Assembly (NCBI GenBank): GCA_023055505.1
Contig: JALIRH010000044.1
Span: 3,224,001-3,288,000, forward strand
Direction of reading: 5' to 3'
DNA from: Callipepla californica brunnescens
Taxonomy: Eukaryota; Chordata; Aves; Galliformes; Odontophoridae
DNA: 64,000 nucleotides
Shown here: positions 35,346-48,200 of the stretch, piece after piece
How positions within the stretch are numbered: the first letter of the stretch is position 1
How the letters are laid out: the number at the start of each line of letters is the position of its first letter
Notes under the pieces: generated by a model
Database searches by the model: none
What the model was told of the DNA's origin: nothing
What the model saw: the letters and a program-made list of their open reading frames with translations, nothing else
Translations under genes and position numbers: made by a program

Positions 35346-38191
35346 CATCAGAGCACCTGTGCTGTGTCAGAAAGGGACCTTGGGACCGAGCACCAACACA
35401 CCAGTGGTGACGGCGTAGCAGGAAGCAAGTGCTGGCTTTCAACCCCCTGCCCCACAGCTGCATCAGCACTGGCAGGTGGTGAGACCTCATGCCTCACAGT
35501 CCCCAGCCCACTTCTGGCCAGCTCCCAAGCCACCATCACATCCCATTTACATCATCAAAGTGTACCCACCTCCAAGGTCTGAACAGCTCTGCCTGCCCTG
35601 GGATGCCACCTAACACACCAACAGATGAGAAGGTAGCTGTGTCTCAAGCTGTGTCCCTCATCTTTTCTCAGTGCTGCTCTGGCATCCCCCACCAAAGTTA
35701 AGCAGCTTTCTGACAAGATGCTCCCCAGGGCTTCAAGGTTTTGAATCCTTTTGGACAATATCCTGCATTGCTCCCCCCATGTCATCTCTGAGCAACAGAC
35801 TCTGGATCCAGTACTCATGCAGTAAATGACACAGCTGATTGCAAACAGATCTTTTCAGTATGTGTACATGAAACGTACTTACTTTCAAGCCTGGAAATCT
35901 TAAAACTTTTGTGTGTGTGCGTGTGTATTTCTTTTTCCTGCTCATTTCATTTTCCTTTTTTAACTGTGCTTACAACATATTTGGATCCTACCTTCCATAG
36001 TCACACAGATGAATTATCACTTTTACTGGGAAACTAACACTACTGAGCAGTCAAGTATTACTGGCAGGGTATATGTAGGTACTTCAAATTTATGTGGCTC
36101 TAACTGAAAGCAGAACTCAGCCATGTTCTGCATGACTAATGAAAAAAGATAGTCACAATGGGCTTTGGTATGAATCTGGTTTCTAGAACTGATGGCAATA
36201 AAAATAGCAGTGCTATCATTTGTTAATACTAATTATTTCAAGTGTCAGCCATGTAAGCTTATTTGTGAAAGGATGTGCTGAACAAAAATGAAAATAGTAG
36301 TTCTTTTACCAGAAGAATAGAGGCAGTATTGTGTCCTCCATGAATCTGTATTATGTTCATTGGCACATGCTTTGAATACTACAGGTTTTTCTATGCAGAA
36401 ATAGTGCTTTTCTTCCAACATCCTCCAGATAAGCATTTTCTTTCTTGCTTGTAGAATTTCTGAAGCTCCTATTATTCTGTCAATTGTACACAAACACAAA
36501 AATACATTTCAGCAGCTGACCCATGCCTCATCACCTGCACACAGAATCTCAAAGCTGAGCAACAGATGGCCAGTAGCCCTCAATCAACAGTAGTCAGAAG
36601 CAAGAGAGCAGATAGTAAGAAGAATTTTTTCCCCACTTTTTTAATTACAGATCTCCTGTAGAGTTTTAGGACTTTTCTGACAGATTTGATCAGTATCCAA
36701 GACTTATCCATCTCTTACTCTTGTTATCTTACAAGAGGTAAAAACACTAATTTGCCCTTTTGTATCTGCCAATCAGCAATTAACAGTATTTCAAGTCTAA
36801 GGTCTGCCCATAAACAGCTCTGAAAGGGAAGAAAGTATTTCATTTGCATGTTACATTCAGTGGTTATATCTTGTTAATTTCTAGAATGCATACGTTTACA
36901 TTCAAGTTAATTTAGGGCTGATGACATGTATGATACTGACAAGCCAAAAGTTCGGCACAAATACTTCGTATTCATCATGAGGTAACCTGAATGTCTTCCA
37001 TTTGCCCCTGAATCCACAGGGCTCATCTAACCCAGACAAGGTCTCTTCCCTCATATCCTCTTCCTAGGGAAAGTTGTGCACACAAAGCCAGTGTGTTTGG
37101 ATAGTAGATTCCTGAAGGCATGTGTTTTTGCAGCCAGTCGTGGTGCACAGTTGTCACATTTCATATGCTGTTCTCTCTGCAATTTCTGCCCTACAATTTC
37201 TGAATCCATTGGTCACTTCCAGTCACATTTTACAACATGTGAGAGACATAAAAAATCAGGGCCTGGCTAGAGGTAGGACATGCTAGTTATTGTCCTGAGT
37301 GAGGGAAAGGCTGCACAGTGAGAGCAGTAATTACGTGTCCTGTTTGATGGGACATCTAGTCAAGCAGCTGGCATCTCCCAGAGAGCCCAAAATGAACCAC
37401 TGCACATGCTGCTTTTGGCTCCCCAGCAGTCCCCAAACCCATGGAGTGGAGGGGAGAGTCAGGCATTTCAGGCAATGCATGTGCATGGGAATTGCCAGAA
37501 CACAGCCTGAACCAATGGTTGAACACCAGCTGAGAAGATGTGGTTAACCCAGGTGCAAGCAATGCAACTAAGTGACCAGAAGGTGTGATGCCTGGGTCTA
37601 CCTCTCTTCACCCCTCATTTAAGTGTTAGCAGTCAAGGGAGAAAATCCCTGGATACAGATTGTCTTGGTTTTGAATTATCAAAGGACATCAGAAAGGGTG
37701 AGCTGCTTTTTTTTCTTCTTTGTCACCTTCTGTTTCTCCATAGTGCTTCTATCTTGGTAGAAGGTACTGCTAGCACCTTCCCTTGCTCCACAATATGGAA
37801 ACATGAGCTCATGGAAAACTGTTACAGTGGATGTTGTTATAGGGCTGAAATACAGGAATTCCATAGAACAACAGTTTGCGTGTTCAGGGAGTAACTTTTT
37901 TTTCCTATGCATCTGCTAGTCTTCTGCAGAGAAGGTAGATTGTGCGTGGTGATTAAAGATAGAAAATGCTGAACTGTAGGATGTCTGCTAGGACTGATAG
38001 AGACAGTTTTTCTTCTACACAGATGTCCAGTGCCACCATGGACCTCAGACCCCACAGCAAATACAAGACAACTGAAATAAGCCTTTCCCAAGAGACAGAC
38101 AACTAAGTTAACTCAAATTGCCTTCCATTCATTGTGGGTAGAGAACATGTCCAGAGACTGCTGCTACAGCCAATGTTCTGTCAGACTATAG

Positions 38192-38211
38192 CCAATGAAT
38201 TCCAATGAATT
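38192..38211. repeat. 10-base tandem duplication
   Basis: Two perfect copies of CCAATGAATT, each containing a CCAAT core. A further GCCAAT lies about 20 bases to the left. Slippage is the simplest explanation. Confidence 0.95.
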
Positions 38212-38319
38212 CCTCTGACTTATTTTTGATGCTGGGGAAGCTGAAAAGCTTCATTAAGACTGATGCTTAGCAAGAATTTTCATAGTATCTTTTTAGTTTT
38301 CAATCCTTCTTTTTCTTTC

Positions 38320-38339
38320 TTTTTTTTTTTTTTTTTTTT
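38320..38339. repeat. T20 homopolymer
   Basis: A run of 20 T preceded by a TTTC-rich pyrimidine stretch. No retroposon body was recognised on its right. Confidence 0.9.
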
Positions 38340-40638
38340 ATGTGTAGTAACCTTATTACAATATGATGTATTTTTCTTCTTCTAGCGTGCTTAGCTTGCT
38401 TTTCCTCATACAAACAGAAGCAATTTGAATGAAATAAATGGAAAATCAGAGGAGGAGGATGAGACTGTCAGTTAATATTGTGAAAGCATTGCTTTCATCA
38501 AATCAAATGTTTATCTATAGAAGCTTTGCTATGTTCAGGAACACAATACCCCATTGTGGAGCCTTTCTGAATGATTATTACCCAAAATTAGAGCACTTTC
38601 TTTTCCCGTCTATGTTTCAACATGGAAAAAACACATCATTAATGAAGATGACTGCCTATGTTGTCTTTTCATGTGACCTTTCTCCAAAAGCAATTCTTTC
38701 TCATCGGTTTCACACAAAATTCATCAAAATCCTCCTGTCCTGGTAATTCCTGTGAGGCATCCTTAGGTCTCGCAGCTGGATGGCTAAAGCATCAACCCTT
38801 TCCCTGACCTTAGCACCCATTTTACTACTAAAACTTCCAGTGCACAAGCAAGCAATTCTTCAGACTGGCAGGCCAGGCAGAAAAGCTAGCTTTGAAGGAA
38901 CCACACACTTTGCCACGTTTTGTTTCTACTAAATATCACCAGGCTTGGCCAGCTGCTTTCTCCTGAATTAATGGCCAGTACCTGCTCCCCTCAGGTGTCC
39001 CACTTAGCTTTTCCCTGAAGAAACTGGGCAGCCATCAGACCTCCTGGGATCTGAATCCCATACTACTTTGGACATTGACCTTTCCAACACTGCATTAATT
39101 TTTTCAAACAGTTACTGAAAGTTCAACTAAAGATTTATTTATTTTTTAATTAGTTATCCCTCAGGAAGAAGAGACTCTGACAGCTCCTTGGTCTCAGAAC
39201 TGCTTATCAGCATGTGCAGTAAACAGGGAGAATATCATAAATATTACATTCTCTCTCTAGATAAGGATTTCAGAATGAAGGATTGCTTCCCACAGCAAAC
39301 TTCAGGGCAGTGTCATAGAAATGGGTCACAGATAGCTGGAATGCAAAATCCATGTGGGTCTTCCCCAGAGCATGAGTCTTCTCTGTTCCACACAGCTCTT
39401 CTCTGTCTCCCAGTTGGTTTCACTCCTGTATCTGTGACCAGTGCGGACAGTTGAGAATGCATCCTGGACAGATTTGCATCAGCACCTGCAGCAGTGTCTT
39501 TCTGAGAAGGAGTGGAGCTTCATTTTTCTTCTGACTTCAGAAAAATATAGCTTCTTAGCAGGAAAAAAAGAATTGCATTCAAATTCTCTGCATGGGAAAT
39601 GAGGGTTGTTTTTTTTTGTTGTTGTTTTTTTTTGGGTTTTTTTTTCCCCAGATTTGGGAAGGTGGGTGTCTCTGAGACTGAAGAAATTACTTTCCCCATG
39701 GCCAAAAACAACCCTGGATCCAATCAGGATCTTACTCGGGTACCAGTCATTTTACAGTGGGAACCCAGGAAGGCTCAGACTGACCCAACTGGACTTGGCT
39801 AAGTGGGATGGAGGAGATGCCAAAGCCCATCCTACCATGGGGCCTCTGGGCAGGAGTCCTGCAGCTGTTGGCTAGAGGTGGATGATGGACCACCTCTGGG
39901 AGACACAGAGCTCCTGATTCACCACAGGAAGCTGTTCTGGTTCCTGTCTCTCTTTAGCACTCATAACGATAACTTGGAATGTTCAAGCTTTCTTCATAAA
40001 TCCTGATAAACTCCTAACCTCAAAAACATGCTGTAACTAGGAGCTCCCTTGTCTAGTTGCCATGTTGTGAGAAAAAGTGCTTCCGCTTATCACTATTACA
40101 TTTGCAGCTGCTGAACTTCACCAAATCTCTTCATACCGTTGTTTTAAAGACAATGTGAGTATCAGTTCCTCTCTTCCTTATCTGTTCCACCCACTCTCTT
40201 CATACATTCATTATGTCCTCTCTTATTAATCTCTCCTTGAAGGTAAATGGAGCTGGCTTTTTCAATTTCTTCTTACGGAAGTTTTTCTTGCCCGCATCAG
40301 CAATACTCTCAGTTCTTACTTAACCTGCCTTCAACAGGGCTCCTCATCCAAAAGATCAAGGTGACTCCATATCACATCATTCAAAAATTAGAACAAGCGC
40401 CACTTTGTTTAATATATCTACAGAAAAACCTTAAAGGAAAACTTAGCAACAGCATGTCATGCCTTGGTTTGTAGTAAATTTTTTCTATCACTATATTCTG
40501 TACAGAAGGGCATGTAATTTATTAATCATCAAAAACATACATAGTTTTCTTATCTTTCATTTAAAGAGCTCTTAGCACACTGTATAATAGCTAGAAGAAA
40601 ATGTGCTTTTAATTCCTTCCATAAACAAATCAACTGAC

Positions 40639-40663
40639 TTTTTTTTTTTTTTTTTTTTTTTTT
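40639..40663. repeat. T25 homopolymer
   Basis: A run of 25 T followed by TGTATTTT units. The body of any minus-strand retroposed copy would lie to the right, but I recognise none. Confidence 0.9.
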
Positions 40664-43293
40664 GTATTTTTGTATTTTAAAGGCACTAAGGGTTGATAGT
40701 TTGCCATATGATGCTCACTGCTCATGGTACCCATCACATTTTTGTGGTATCAATGTTGTCTGTTTTCCATAAACGTGCCATCATAATTCAAAACAGCAGC
40801 TTCAAATATGTTTTGCCTCTACCCAGCAGGAGATCACATCTCATTGTTTTACACTCTCAGTGGAGTTGTAATAACTGAGGTATAATTTGTATGGCCTTTC
40901 CAGTCTTTAATGTTTAACCAAAGTGCCCTGCCTTTGTTTAAATACTTATTAATTCTGCTAATTTTCAGCCTTACTGTTAAGTAACAGCAGCTGCTTTACA
41001 AAGAGACTGTATTTCAGCTTAAGGGAGAAAGGCACATGCCTGGACCACAGCTTCAGTTGGCAGAGCCACCTTCCCTGTTCTGTTGTAACAATTCCATAAA
41101 GCTCCCTCTTTCAGATGGAAAGAGAAATTTGAGGAAATTCTCTTTATGTCACTGTGCTTCTCTTTTAATTATAAAAGTCAGTTTTCTTTTCCTCCATCCC
41201 TTCCAGGACCTTCCCATTATAAACTTCCCCTCTGCTATGTAGATATGAGGAATATAGAAGAGCCCCAATTTCTTTGTGAGTTTCAACTGCTGAGTGATTC
41301 AGTGCACTATCATAGTGTAAAGTAAACTGGATTGTTTATAAATATTTTATGGTGTACAATGATAGTTTTCCAATGAGGATGACCCCCTGAATATCTTAGT
41401 TCTCCCACAAGTATCCCTCTTTCTTTTAAAAATGTTTTGCTGAATTTTTGAGTATTTGCATTCCCAGAAGATATACAAATACTACAGCTATTGATCGCAA
41501 AGTTTCTAGGCAAATCCCCCCACCTTGAAATGTGTGTTTGTGCCAGTGCTGAGATTGAAATGAGTCCAGTGACCTGATTGTGTTGATCCACATTCTTTGG
41601 CCCAAGGGAGATTATTTTTATTGTTTCTTAAAAATAAAAAAGGCACAATTAAAAATAATGAAGTATGAAAACAGAATCAAAGAGGAAATGAATAAGCATT
41701 AAACTCAGAACAATGGGATGGATCACAAATGACGTGCTGGGCCAAACAAGAAGTACAGTCTCAGCTCCAGCACTTCAAGGGCTTCTGCCTGTGCTTAACT
41801 GTATGACCCCTGTGCTGATCCTGTACTGATTATGTCACTCAGGACCCAAATTCAGTAAGAAAAAACAAGCCCTAGGAGCATTTGTAGCAAAACCATTTTG
41901 CATAGGCATGCCTGTAACCTGGGGAGCATAAATGTACTTCTGAAGACATGCTGAAGTTTTGCTGATGGAGGATTCAGTGTCCCTGAGCTTGATTATGACC
42001 TGGGGGTAGCCTTCCAAAAAGATGGAGTGAGGTGAGGGAGACATGGTTTTCCCTGAAGTAAAAAAGAACTAATGTCCCAATAGAGCATCAGGAGACAGCG
42101 TGTAATGATGGGTATCTACTCTTCACCAACCATGATGTCCCAGGGCATTTTTGTTTAAGGTAGACGTGTTACATGTTGGGGTGGGCTGATTTTCCTTTTG
42201 TCAACAGTCATCTTACATGTCGCTCTAAGAGTTTTTGCTCCTTATTAGAGTTTCAAGAATTCATTAGATCTAATTCCATTCAATAAATTCAGGTTGAGCC
42301 TCACACTGGTCCAAAACAGCCTTACTAAGTTATGGAGAAATGCTTGTGAGATTGGGAGTAGAGTTATTCCAAAATATTCAACGATGTGGCCCCGATGTCC
42401 TAAGTAGGCTTAGTGAGATCAGGCTGCAGAAGCCTTCAGCTAACTGAAAAATGTATTGTCCTTAACTGCATTCTGAGAATCAGAAGCATTTGTCATAAAC
42501 TAGACAAAAATGTAAATTCAGAAGCAAAGTGTTGATTACTGCAGGCAAACACAGGGAGCCAGAGAACAGTAAGAACTGGAGGTCTTTTTTCATATAACAT
42601 GACACAACTGGCTCAGCACAGTTGGGAAGGCTCAGGACAGTGATTTGATTCTGGCCATCTAACTGCTAATAGGAAAAAGAAGCAGCAGCTTTTTATGAGC
42701 ACTTAATGCAAGAGCTGTGGTGGCAACAGACTTAACTTAGTCAAAATTGTGTAGGAAAAACAATGGGGAAGGCCACCCTCCAGAGAGGTCCTGAAGTGTA
42801 TTGGTTTAACTCACTGTTAGAGAAGTAGAATAGGGCATATAAACTGTTTTTGATTTAGTTTGGTTAAAAAAAAAAAAAATCTGTTGATTATAATGAGTTA
42901 GTAATTTGGAGAACAATGCCCATGGAGTGCCAAAGTTTACCACTATCCACTATTCTGGTAAGGGAAAAGCCTATGGATAAGGCTCTTGGGTTCCACATAT
43001 TCTGGGACCTGCTGATCAGAGTCTCTCAAATAGATAATCAAGGTTTTCAGTTGGAAGAAGAGAGTTAGCAGATCCTAAAACATGGATGTTAAACACATAC
43101 AAGCAAACTACCCTTATGCAGAAGGGTATGAGGCACATAGAAATACAATTAATTGAATGGTTTCTGCAGAAAGGATTAGTACAAATGCATACCTAAAGGC
43201 AAGGTAATAAGAAAAACAATTGGGGATAGAATCAGAGCAGCTATATCACAAAAGGTGTTTCAGCTAGGAAAGGACATAAATGGGAACAGGGAA

Positions 43294-45102
43294 AAGTTCT
43301 ATAAATACACTTTAATTAGAGGAAGAAAAAGGAAAGTCTTGATCCATTACTAAACAGGAAAAGAGAGCAAATAACAACTAATGTAAAGATGCCTGGTGTA
43401 TATCTTGATCCAGACCTCATTTAAAAAAAAAAAAAAAAAAAAGCAAGTTTGTGAAGTTTGTGACCAACTAATTACTTGAATTATTTTTAAAACAAGGTAG
43501 GACTGCAGGCCAAAACAGGAAAAGACCAAGTTAAAGAATACTTGGATGAGCCAGCTGCACAACTGCGTACAAGTCAGCAGGGGCTCATAAAGTTCACCTG
43601 AACATATTCAAGGAGTAAGATGAAGTAATCTGTGAATTGCTAACAATTACTGTAAAGGAGTTATTGTAAAGGAGCCACGTAGAACAGGATTAGCCTTAGA
43701 GAACAGGGGAAGAGTGAATATAGTACTAATATCTAAAAAGGAGTAATGAGACCCCAGGAAGCTATAAACCATTCACTCTGATTTCCAAAAAATCTGGAAT
43801 GAGTTATTAAACGATCAGTTTTTAAATACCTAGAAGATGGTATGGTGATAAAAGCCAGTCTACCTGAGTTTGTCCAGAACAAATAATGTAAAACCAGCCT
43901 AATTTCCCTTTCTAACAGAGTAACTGGCTTAATGAATCAAGATGAGCAAGTGGATGTGATTTATCCTAGTTCCCTGACATGATCGTATTAAATATGAGCT
44001 GAAACACAGTCACAACAGAACGGGTGCACAACTGGATGTACTTCACTCCAAAAACACACTTATCAATTGTTCCTATCAAATAGGAAGTTATTCAAGAGGG
44101 ATTCCTCTGGGGATCATTTCTGGGCCTGTTTCCATTCTTTTCACTAATGATGCATATGATGAAATCTGTGGTTACCATTAAATTTGGAGAGGCTACAGGA
44201 GAATCACAGTCAGAGGATCAAAGTGCAGAAATGATCTAGATAAGCTGGAAAGATGATCCACAGCCAAGCTGGCTGACTAAGTGCTAGGCCTACCACTACT
44301 TTCAGGATGGAGGAATCAAATTCCAGTCTCCAAAGATGAAAGAAATGCGTAAGCAGTGGGATGGCAGTAGGTCTGATGGATGCAGCAAATGGTAGGCTGT
44401 ATTTGAGATTGCAGAGCCCTAGAAAAACCTTGTGAGGTTTGACAAAGACAAGTGTAAGGTAGTGGCAATCCCTCCTATCAGTACAAGCAGGGGGATGTGA
44501 GGATGAAGTGAAGCCCTGCTGAAAAGGATCTGGGGATACTGGAGGATGGCAAGCTGAACATGAGCCAGGAATGTGTCCTCACAGCCTGGAAAGCGAGCTG
44601 TATCCTGGGATGCATCAAAAGAAGTGTGGTCAGTGGGGCGAGGGAGGTGATTCTACACTGTCACTCTGTGCTGGTGAGGCCTCACCTGGAGTACTGCATC
44701 CAGATGTGGAGTTCTCAGTACAGGGGAGATGTGGATCTGTTGGAGTGCATCTAGAGGAGGGACACAAAAATTATCCAAGGGATGGAACACCTCTCCTATG
44801 AGGACAGGCTGAGAAAGCTGGGGCTGTTCAGTGAGCAGAAGAGAAGGCTCGAGCGAGACCTGAGAGCAACCTTTCAATATCTGAAAGGAAGCTGTAAGAA
44901 AGCAGGGGACAGACTCTTTAGCAGAGCCTGTTGTGATAGGTCAAGGGGAAATGGTTTCCTATTAAAAGAAAGGAGATTTAGATTGGATGCAAGGAAAAGG
45001 TTTTTTACACAAAAGGTGGTGTGGCACTGGAACCGGTTGCCCAGGGAGGTGGTAGATGCCCCATCCTGGAAACATCCAAGGTCAGGCTGGGCAGGGCTCT
45101 GA
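43294..45102 (+). pseudogene. Decayed CR1 ORF2 (reverse transcriptase) remnant
   Basis: ORF2 of CR1 encodes an endonuclease-reverse transcriptase used for target-primed retrotransposition; only the later half lies here. The frame is broken: K-F-Y-K-Y at 43294 meets a stop within about 20 codons, and between the G-I-P-L-G block (44098) and the active-site region (44171) the frame shifts by one. At the active site the family's F-A-D-D box reads F-G-E-A (44183-44194), so the catalytic aspartates are lost. From 44560 to 45102 one frame is open except for a single TAG at 44752-44754, where the family usually has a glutamine codon (CAG); this fits a C-to-T nonsense mutation. Recognisable C-terminal phrases are L-V-R-P-H-L-E-Y-C, H-L-S-Y-E-D-R-L-R-K-L-G-L-F and R-L-P-R-E-V-V-D-A-P. 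Not functional. Confidence 0.85.
43423..43442. repeat. A20 homopolymer inside CR1
   Basis: Twenty A interrupt the ORF2 remnant where no such run is expected. It may be an expanded short A run or the tail of a tiny secondary insertion. Confidence 0.9.
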
Positions 45103-45138
45103 CCAACCTGATCAAGCTGTAGGTGTCACTCTTCAGCA

Positions 45139-45151
45139 GGGGGGGGGGGGG
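45139..45151. repeat. G13 homopolymer in the CR1 3' UTR
   Basis: The CR1 consensus has a short G run just before 'TTGGA'; here it has grown to 13. Long G runs are error-prone in sequencing, so the length is approximate. Confidence 0.85.
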
Positions 45152-45209
45152 AGTTGGAGTAGATGATCTTTGAGGGTCCGTTCCAACTCAAATGGTTCTA
45201 TGATTCTAT

Positions 45210-48200
45210 TATTATTTATTTCCAACTCTTGTTATTTCTCATGTCATAAAAATAATGTTTAAAAAACATCAGGTAAATAAAATAAATGAACTATAATTCT
45301 TTCCTTTTTTTTTTTTTCTTTTTAAGCATGCCCCTGTGTTTCACTCTAAAATTTATTTTTTTACTTTATTTTTTTTTAATTTCAGAGCCAGCACTGTTCT
45401 GCTAATTAATTTCAGTGCCACCTTCTTAACTGCTCAGGTTTAGCACATCTGGTGAACAAGCAAAGTTTTGTGGAGGCCCAGCTATTTCCTGCAAGGCTAT
45501 GATGTGTTTTGTCCTGTCACTGCACCAATCTGCAAGTGACACTGAGTTAAGGTACTCAGACTACTTTCCTGTCCTGAATGCTGTAAATCAGTGCCAAAAA
45601 ATAAGGGCGTCAGGAAACTAAGGAACAGGAGAAGTGGCAGCAGTCATCAGAACACATGCAGCCAGGTGATGGCCAAAGATAGTATTAGGGAAATGATGGA
45701 AATCTCACTAAGGGAATCAAATCAGAGAATATCGTCAGTGGATAGTTCAATTTTATAGTTAGATTAAGGTTGTTCTAACACAGGCATGAGTTTGGATTTC
45801 ACAGTTAAAGCACAGTTCCGTTTTGCACTGAAAACAGGAATTCAGTTTCTTTGTTGTGTTTGAAAAATATGGTCTCCTCCTTAAATTGGCAGTGCTTATC
45901 CCTCTGGGTATGAGATGAATGGTCTGGTAATTTGTTACCTTGTGATTTGCAATTAATTAGAAACTGGGTCCTTTAAGAAATCTGTTCCAGTTGTTGCTTT
46001 GTCTGAAACATCTCAGCAATAAAATAATGCAGACCATTAAAATGTTCCATGTAGTCAAAATATATTGAAAATGTGCACAAACAGTTGCTGAATAAATTAG
46101 TTTAGTTTGCAATTAAATATCTTCCTATCTAACTGCAAACAGAATATTGTAACACCAAGGAAAGCTCATCCAGTCATCAGGTTTCCCCTTGAGTGAATGT
46201 ACATGTGATAATCTCATTGTCTGTAAGGTTTGCATTAATTAATCCCACTGACTTGAAGAGGGCTGAACAGATCAAGAAAACGTTACTCAGCCAGCTCTTT
46301 TAATATTTTCTGTTTTGATCTGTCCTGGTGTATATTTAAGAGACATTGTTGAAGAACCCAAGGCAGCAGAAGAGCTCTTAGCAATACTGGGGTGCTGGGG
46401 CAGTTTCTTCTTCCTCCCCTTTTTCCTTCTTTTTGCTTCCTCCTGCCAAATATCACCTGCCATTCGTTCATCATTAATGCACTACACTGAACCACTGGTT
46501 TATGTCCAGGCCTTAAGAAACTAAAGAAATAAAATTTCCAAGGGCTTCACAAGAAGTAAGAATTAGCAGATTTGAGCCTCCTGCAATAGGCTACACAGGA
46601 ATGTATAGTTCCTTTAGAAATTTTGTAGTGGTCCGCAGATTGAAAAGCAAAGTGAAAAAAACAAAAACCAAAAACTAGTGGCAGGTTTGATTCAGGCATA
46701 GTCTTCACCTGTTCGATGCTGATCTGGATGTAAAATGCTAGTAGGGAGCCAGATGCAAAGAGAGAGAAAAAATGAAATACAAAATAACAGTTTCAAGAGG
46801 CATGTCAGGCGCAAAGGAAAAACAAGCAAATTAAAGAAAAAAACAGTGGGTTAGCCTAGGAGATCAAATGCAAAGTGTTCTTTTCCCAGGAGCAGTGTGG
46901 CTGGCTACAGCCTCAGTGGGGGACAGAAGTGTTTCTGGGAAGACTCTTCAGGGGATGTTGATCCCCTGTCCTGTGCCAAACAAGGGTCAACAACACGGGT
47001 ACCAATGTCAAGAAAGCCACAGTCAGAAAGATTAGGAAGAGATCTTCACATCACAGTGGTCTGCAAACCTAAGCAGCCGAGAGCTCACCTGGGTTCTGGG
47101 AGGGAACTAGAAATAAAAATTACGAAGATTCTGATGAACCAAAAATGGCTCATTTGGGTAGTTCCATCCCAGCCTTTGAAAAAATCTTTGTAAAATTTTG
47201 ATTTATAAATGAAAATGAAGTTCAGATGCAAAAGAATGCTTCTGTTTATATAAAAGAAAAAAAGAAATGAAATACTGTTTAACGTTTAAACTATTTTTTT
47301 TCTTCCAGGAAAACAGTTTTCTATGTTTATCCTAGGTTCAAAAATAGCTCTGATTCCTCCTTGTTTTTATAGTGGGATAAGTTCATTTGCCATAAAAAAA
47401 CAAAAACAACAACAACAACAAAAAAAAAAACAATAAAAACAACCAAGATCTTCCTAAATCTTAAAATAACTAACATTCAGAAAGATCATCCCAAACACTG
47501 CCCCTCAGAAGTGAACTGCATCCAAGGATTTAACAAAGATCTAATACAAGGCTGACCTGGTGTTAGCCTGGGAATGTGTCCCTGAGACATGGAGGATCCC
47601 TGCAGATCCCGTAACAGAGGCACCCAATGCCAAGATCTAGTCCAGTGAGACTGGGAGTGCAATGCAACCTGCATAGCACAGGCACCCTGTTAGGACTGCC
47701 AGGGAACGGAGGACAGAAACACAAAGCACAAGGGAGATTCAGTTGCGCAGCTATGGCAGAGAGAGAAATACCAGAGTTGCTACACTGGCCAGCCGAAGCC
47801 TGTGGGGGATACAAGGTCATTTCTTTGTATTATCTGTTAGGAAAACATTGCCTGGTGGAAAGGGTGGGAGGAAGCTCCTTCCCCACAGTGGCTCCATGTT
47901 ATGGGGTTAGCAGCAGGGAGGGGACCCTGGGCCCACAAACCCCAGTGGGATGTGACCCTTCAGCACAGTGGGAGGCATAGGGCTGGGGCAGTGAGTGGAA
48001 AAGAGGGGCCTGGGAAGTCCCAAATGGTGGAGGTGGTCGGTGTGGCCAAGGTGGTGGGAGGCAGTTGGGTACAAGGAGAGATCCACTCTGGGAAATGCCA
48101 CCACAAGTATGGTATCCTGTATAGGGTGCTGGGACACAGGCAAGAGATGGGGCCCTTGTTTTCTTCTGTTGTTGGAAATGTTTATCCTGGGGACTAAGGC

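Larger units (their letters stand above)
31716..43189. other. Long unique noncoding stretch, no gene recognised
   Basis: About 11.5 kb without a recognised exon, the emptiest part of the window. The longest frames (118 codons at 35226, 114 at 33947, 112 at 32562) have no known domain and overlap frames in other registers. Homopolymers are listed separately. Small structures include a degenerate tandem pair at 32002-32046, fold-backs at 34706-34746, a tandem pair of GCTCCTGGACAG at 35322-35345 and a tandem pair of CCAATGAATT at 38192-38211. An octamer (ATTTGCAT) lies at 36842-36849 in a part with conserved-element texture. Confidence 0.55.
43190..45209 (+). mobile_element. Long 5'-truncated CR1 LINE, ~2 kb, plus strand
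   Basis: The largest mobile element in the window and roughly half of a full-length CR1. Landmarks in order are an ORF2 segment reading K-F-Y-K-Y near 43294 and R-G-R-K-R-K near 43318, an inserted A20 run (43423-43442), a fragment resembling 'AACTACAGGCCAGT' in the form 'AAGCTATAAACCATTCACTC' (near 43760), a degenerate G-F-V-Q-N-K-like stretch (near 43870), the G-I-P-L-G block (near 44098), the reverse-transcriptase active-site block (near 44180), the ORF2 C-terminus (44560-45102) and the 3' UTR with G13 (45139-45151), 'GTAGATGATCTTTGAGGGTC' and ATGATTCTATT. Many frameshifts and stops lie in the 5' part while the 3' part is well preserved. The left edge is uncertain by about 100 bases. Confidence 0.88.
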
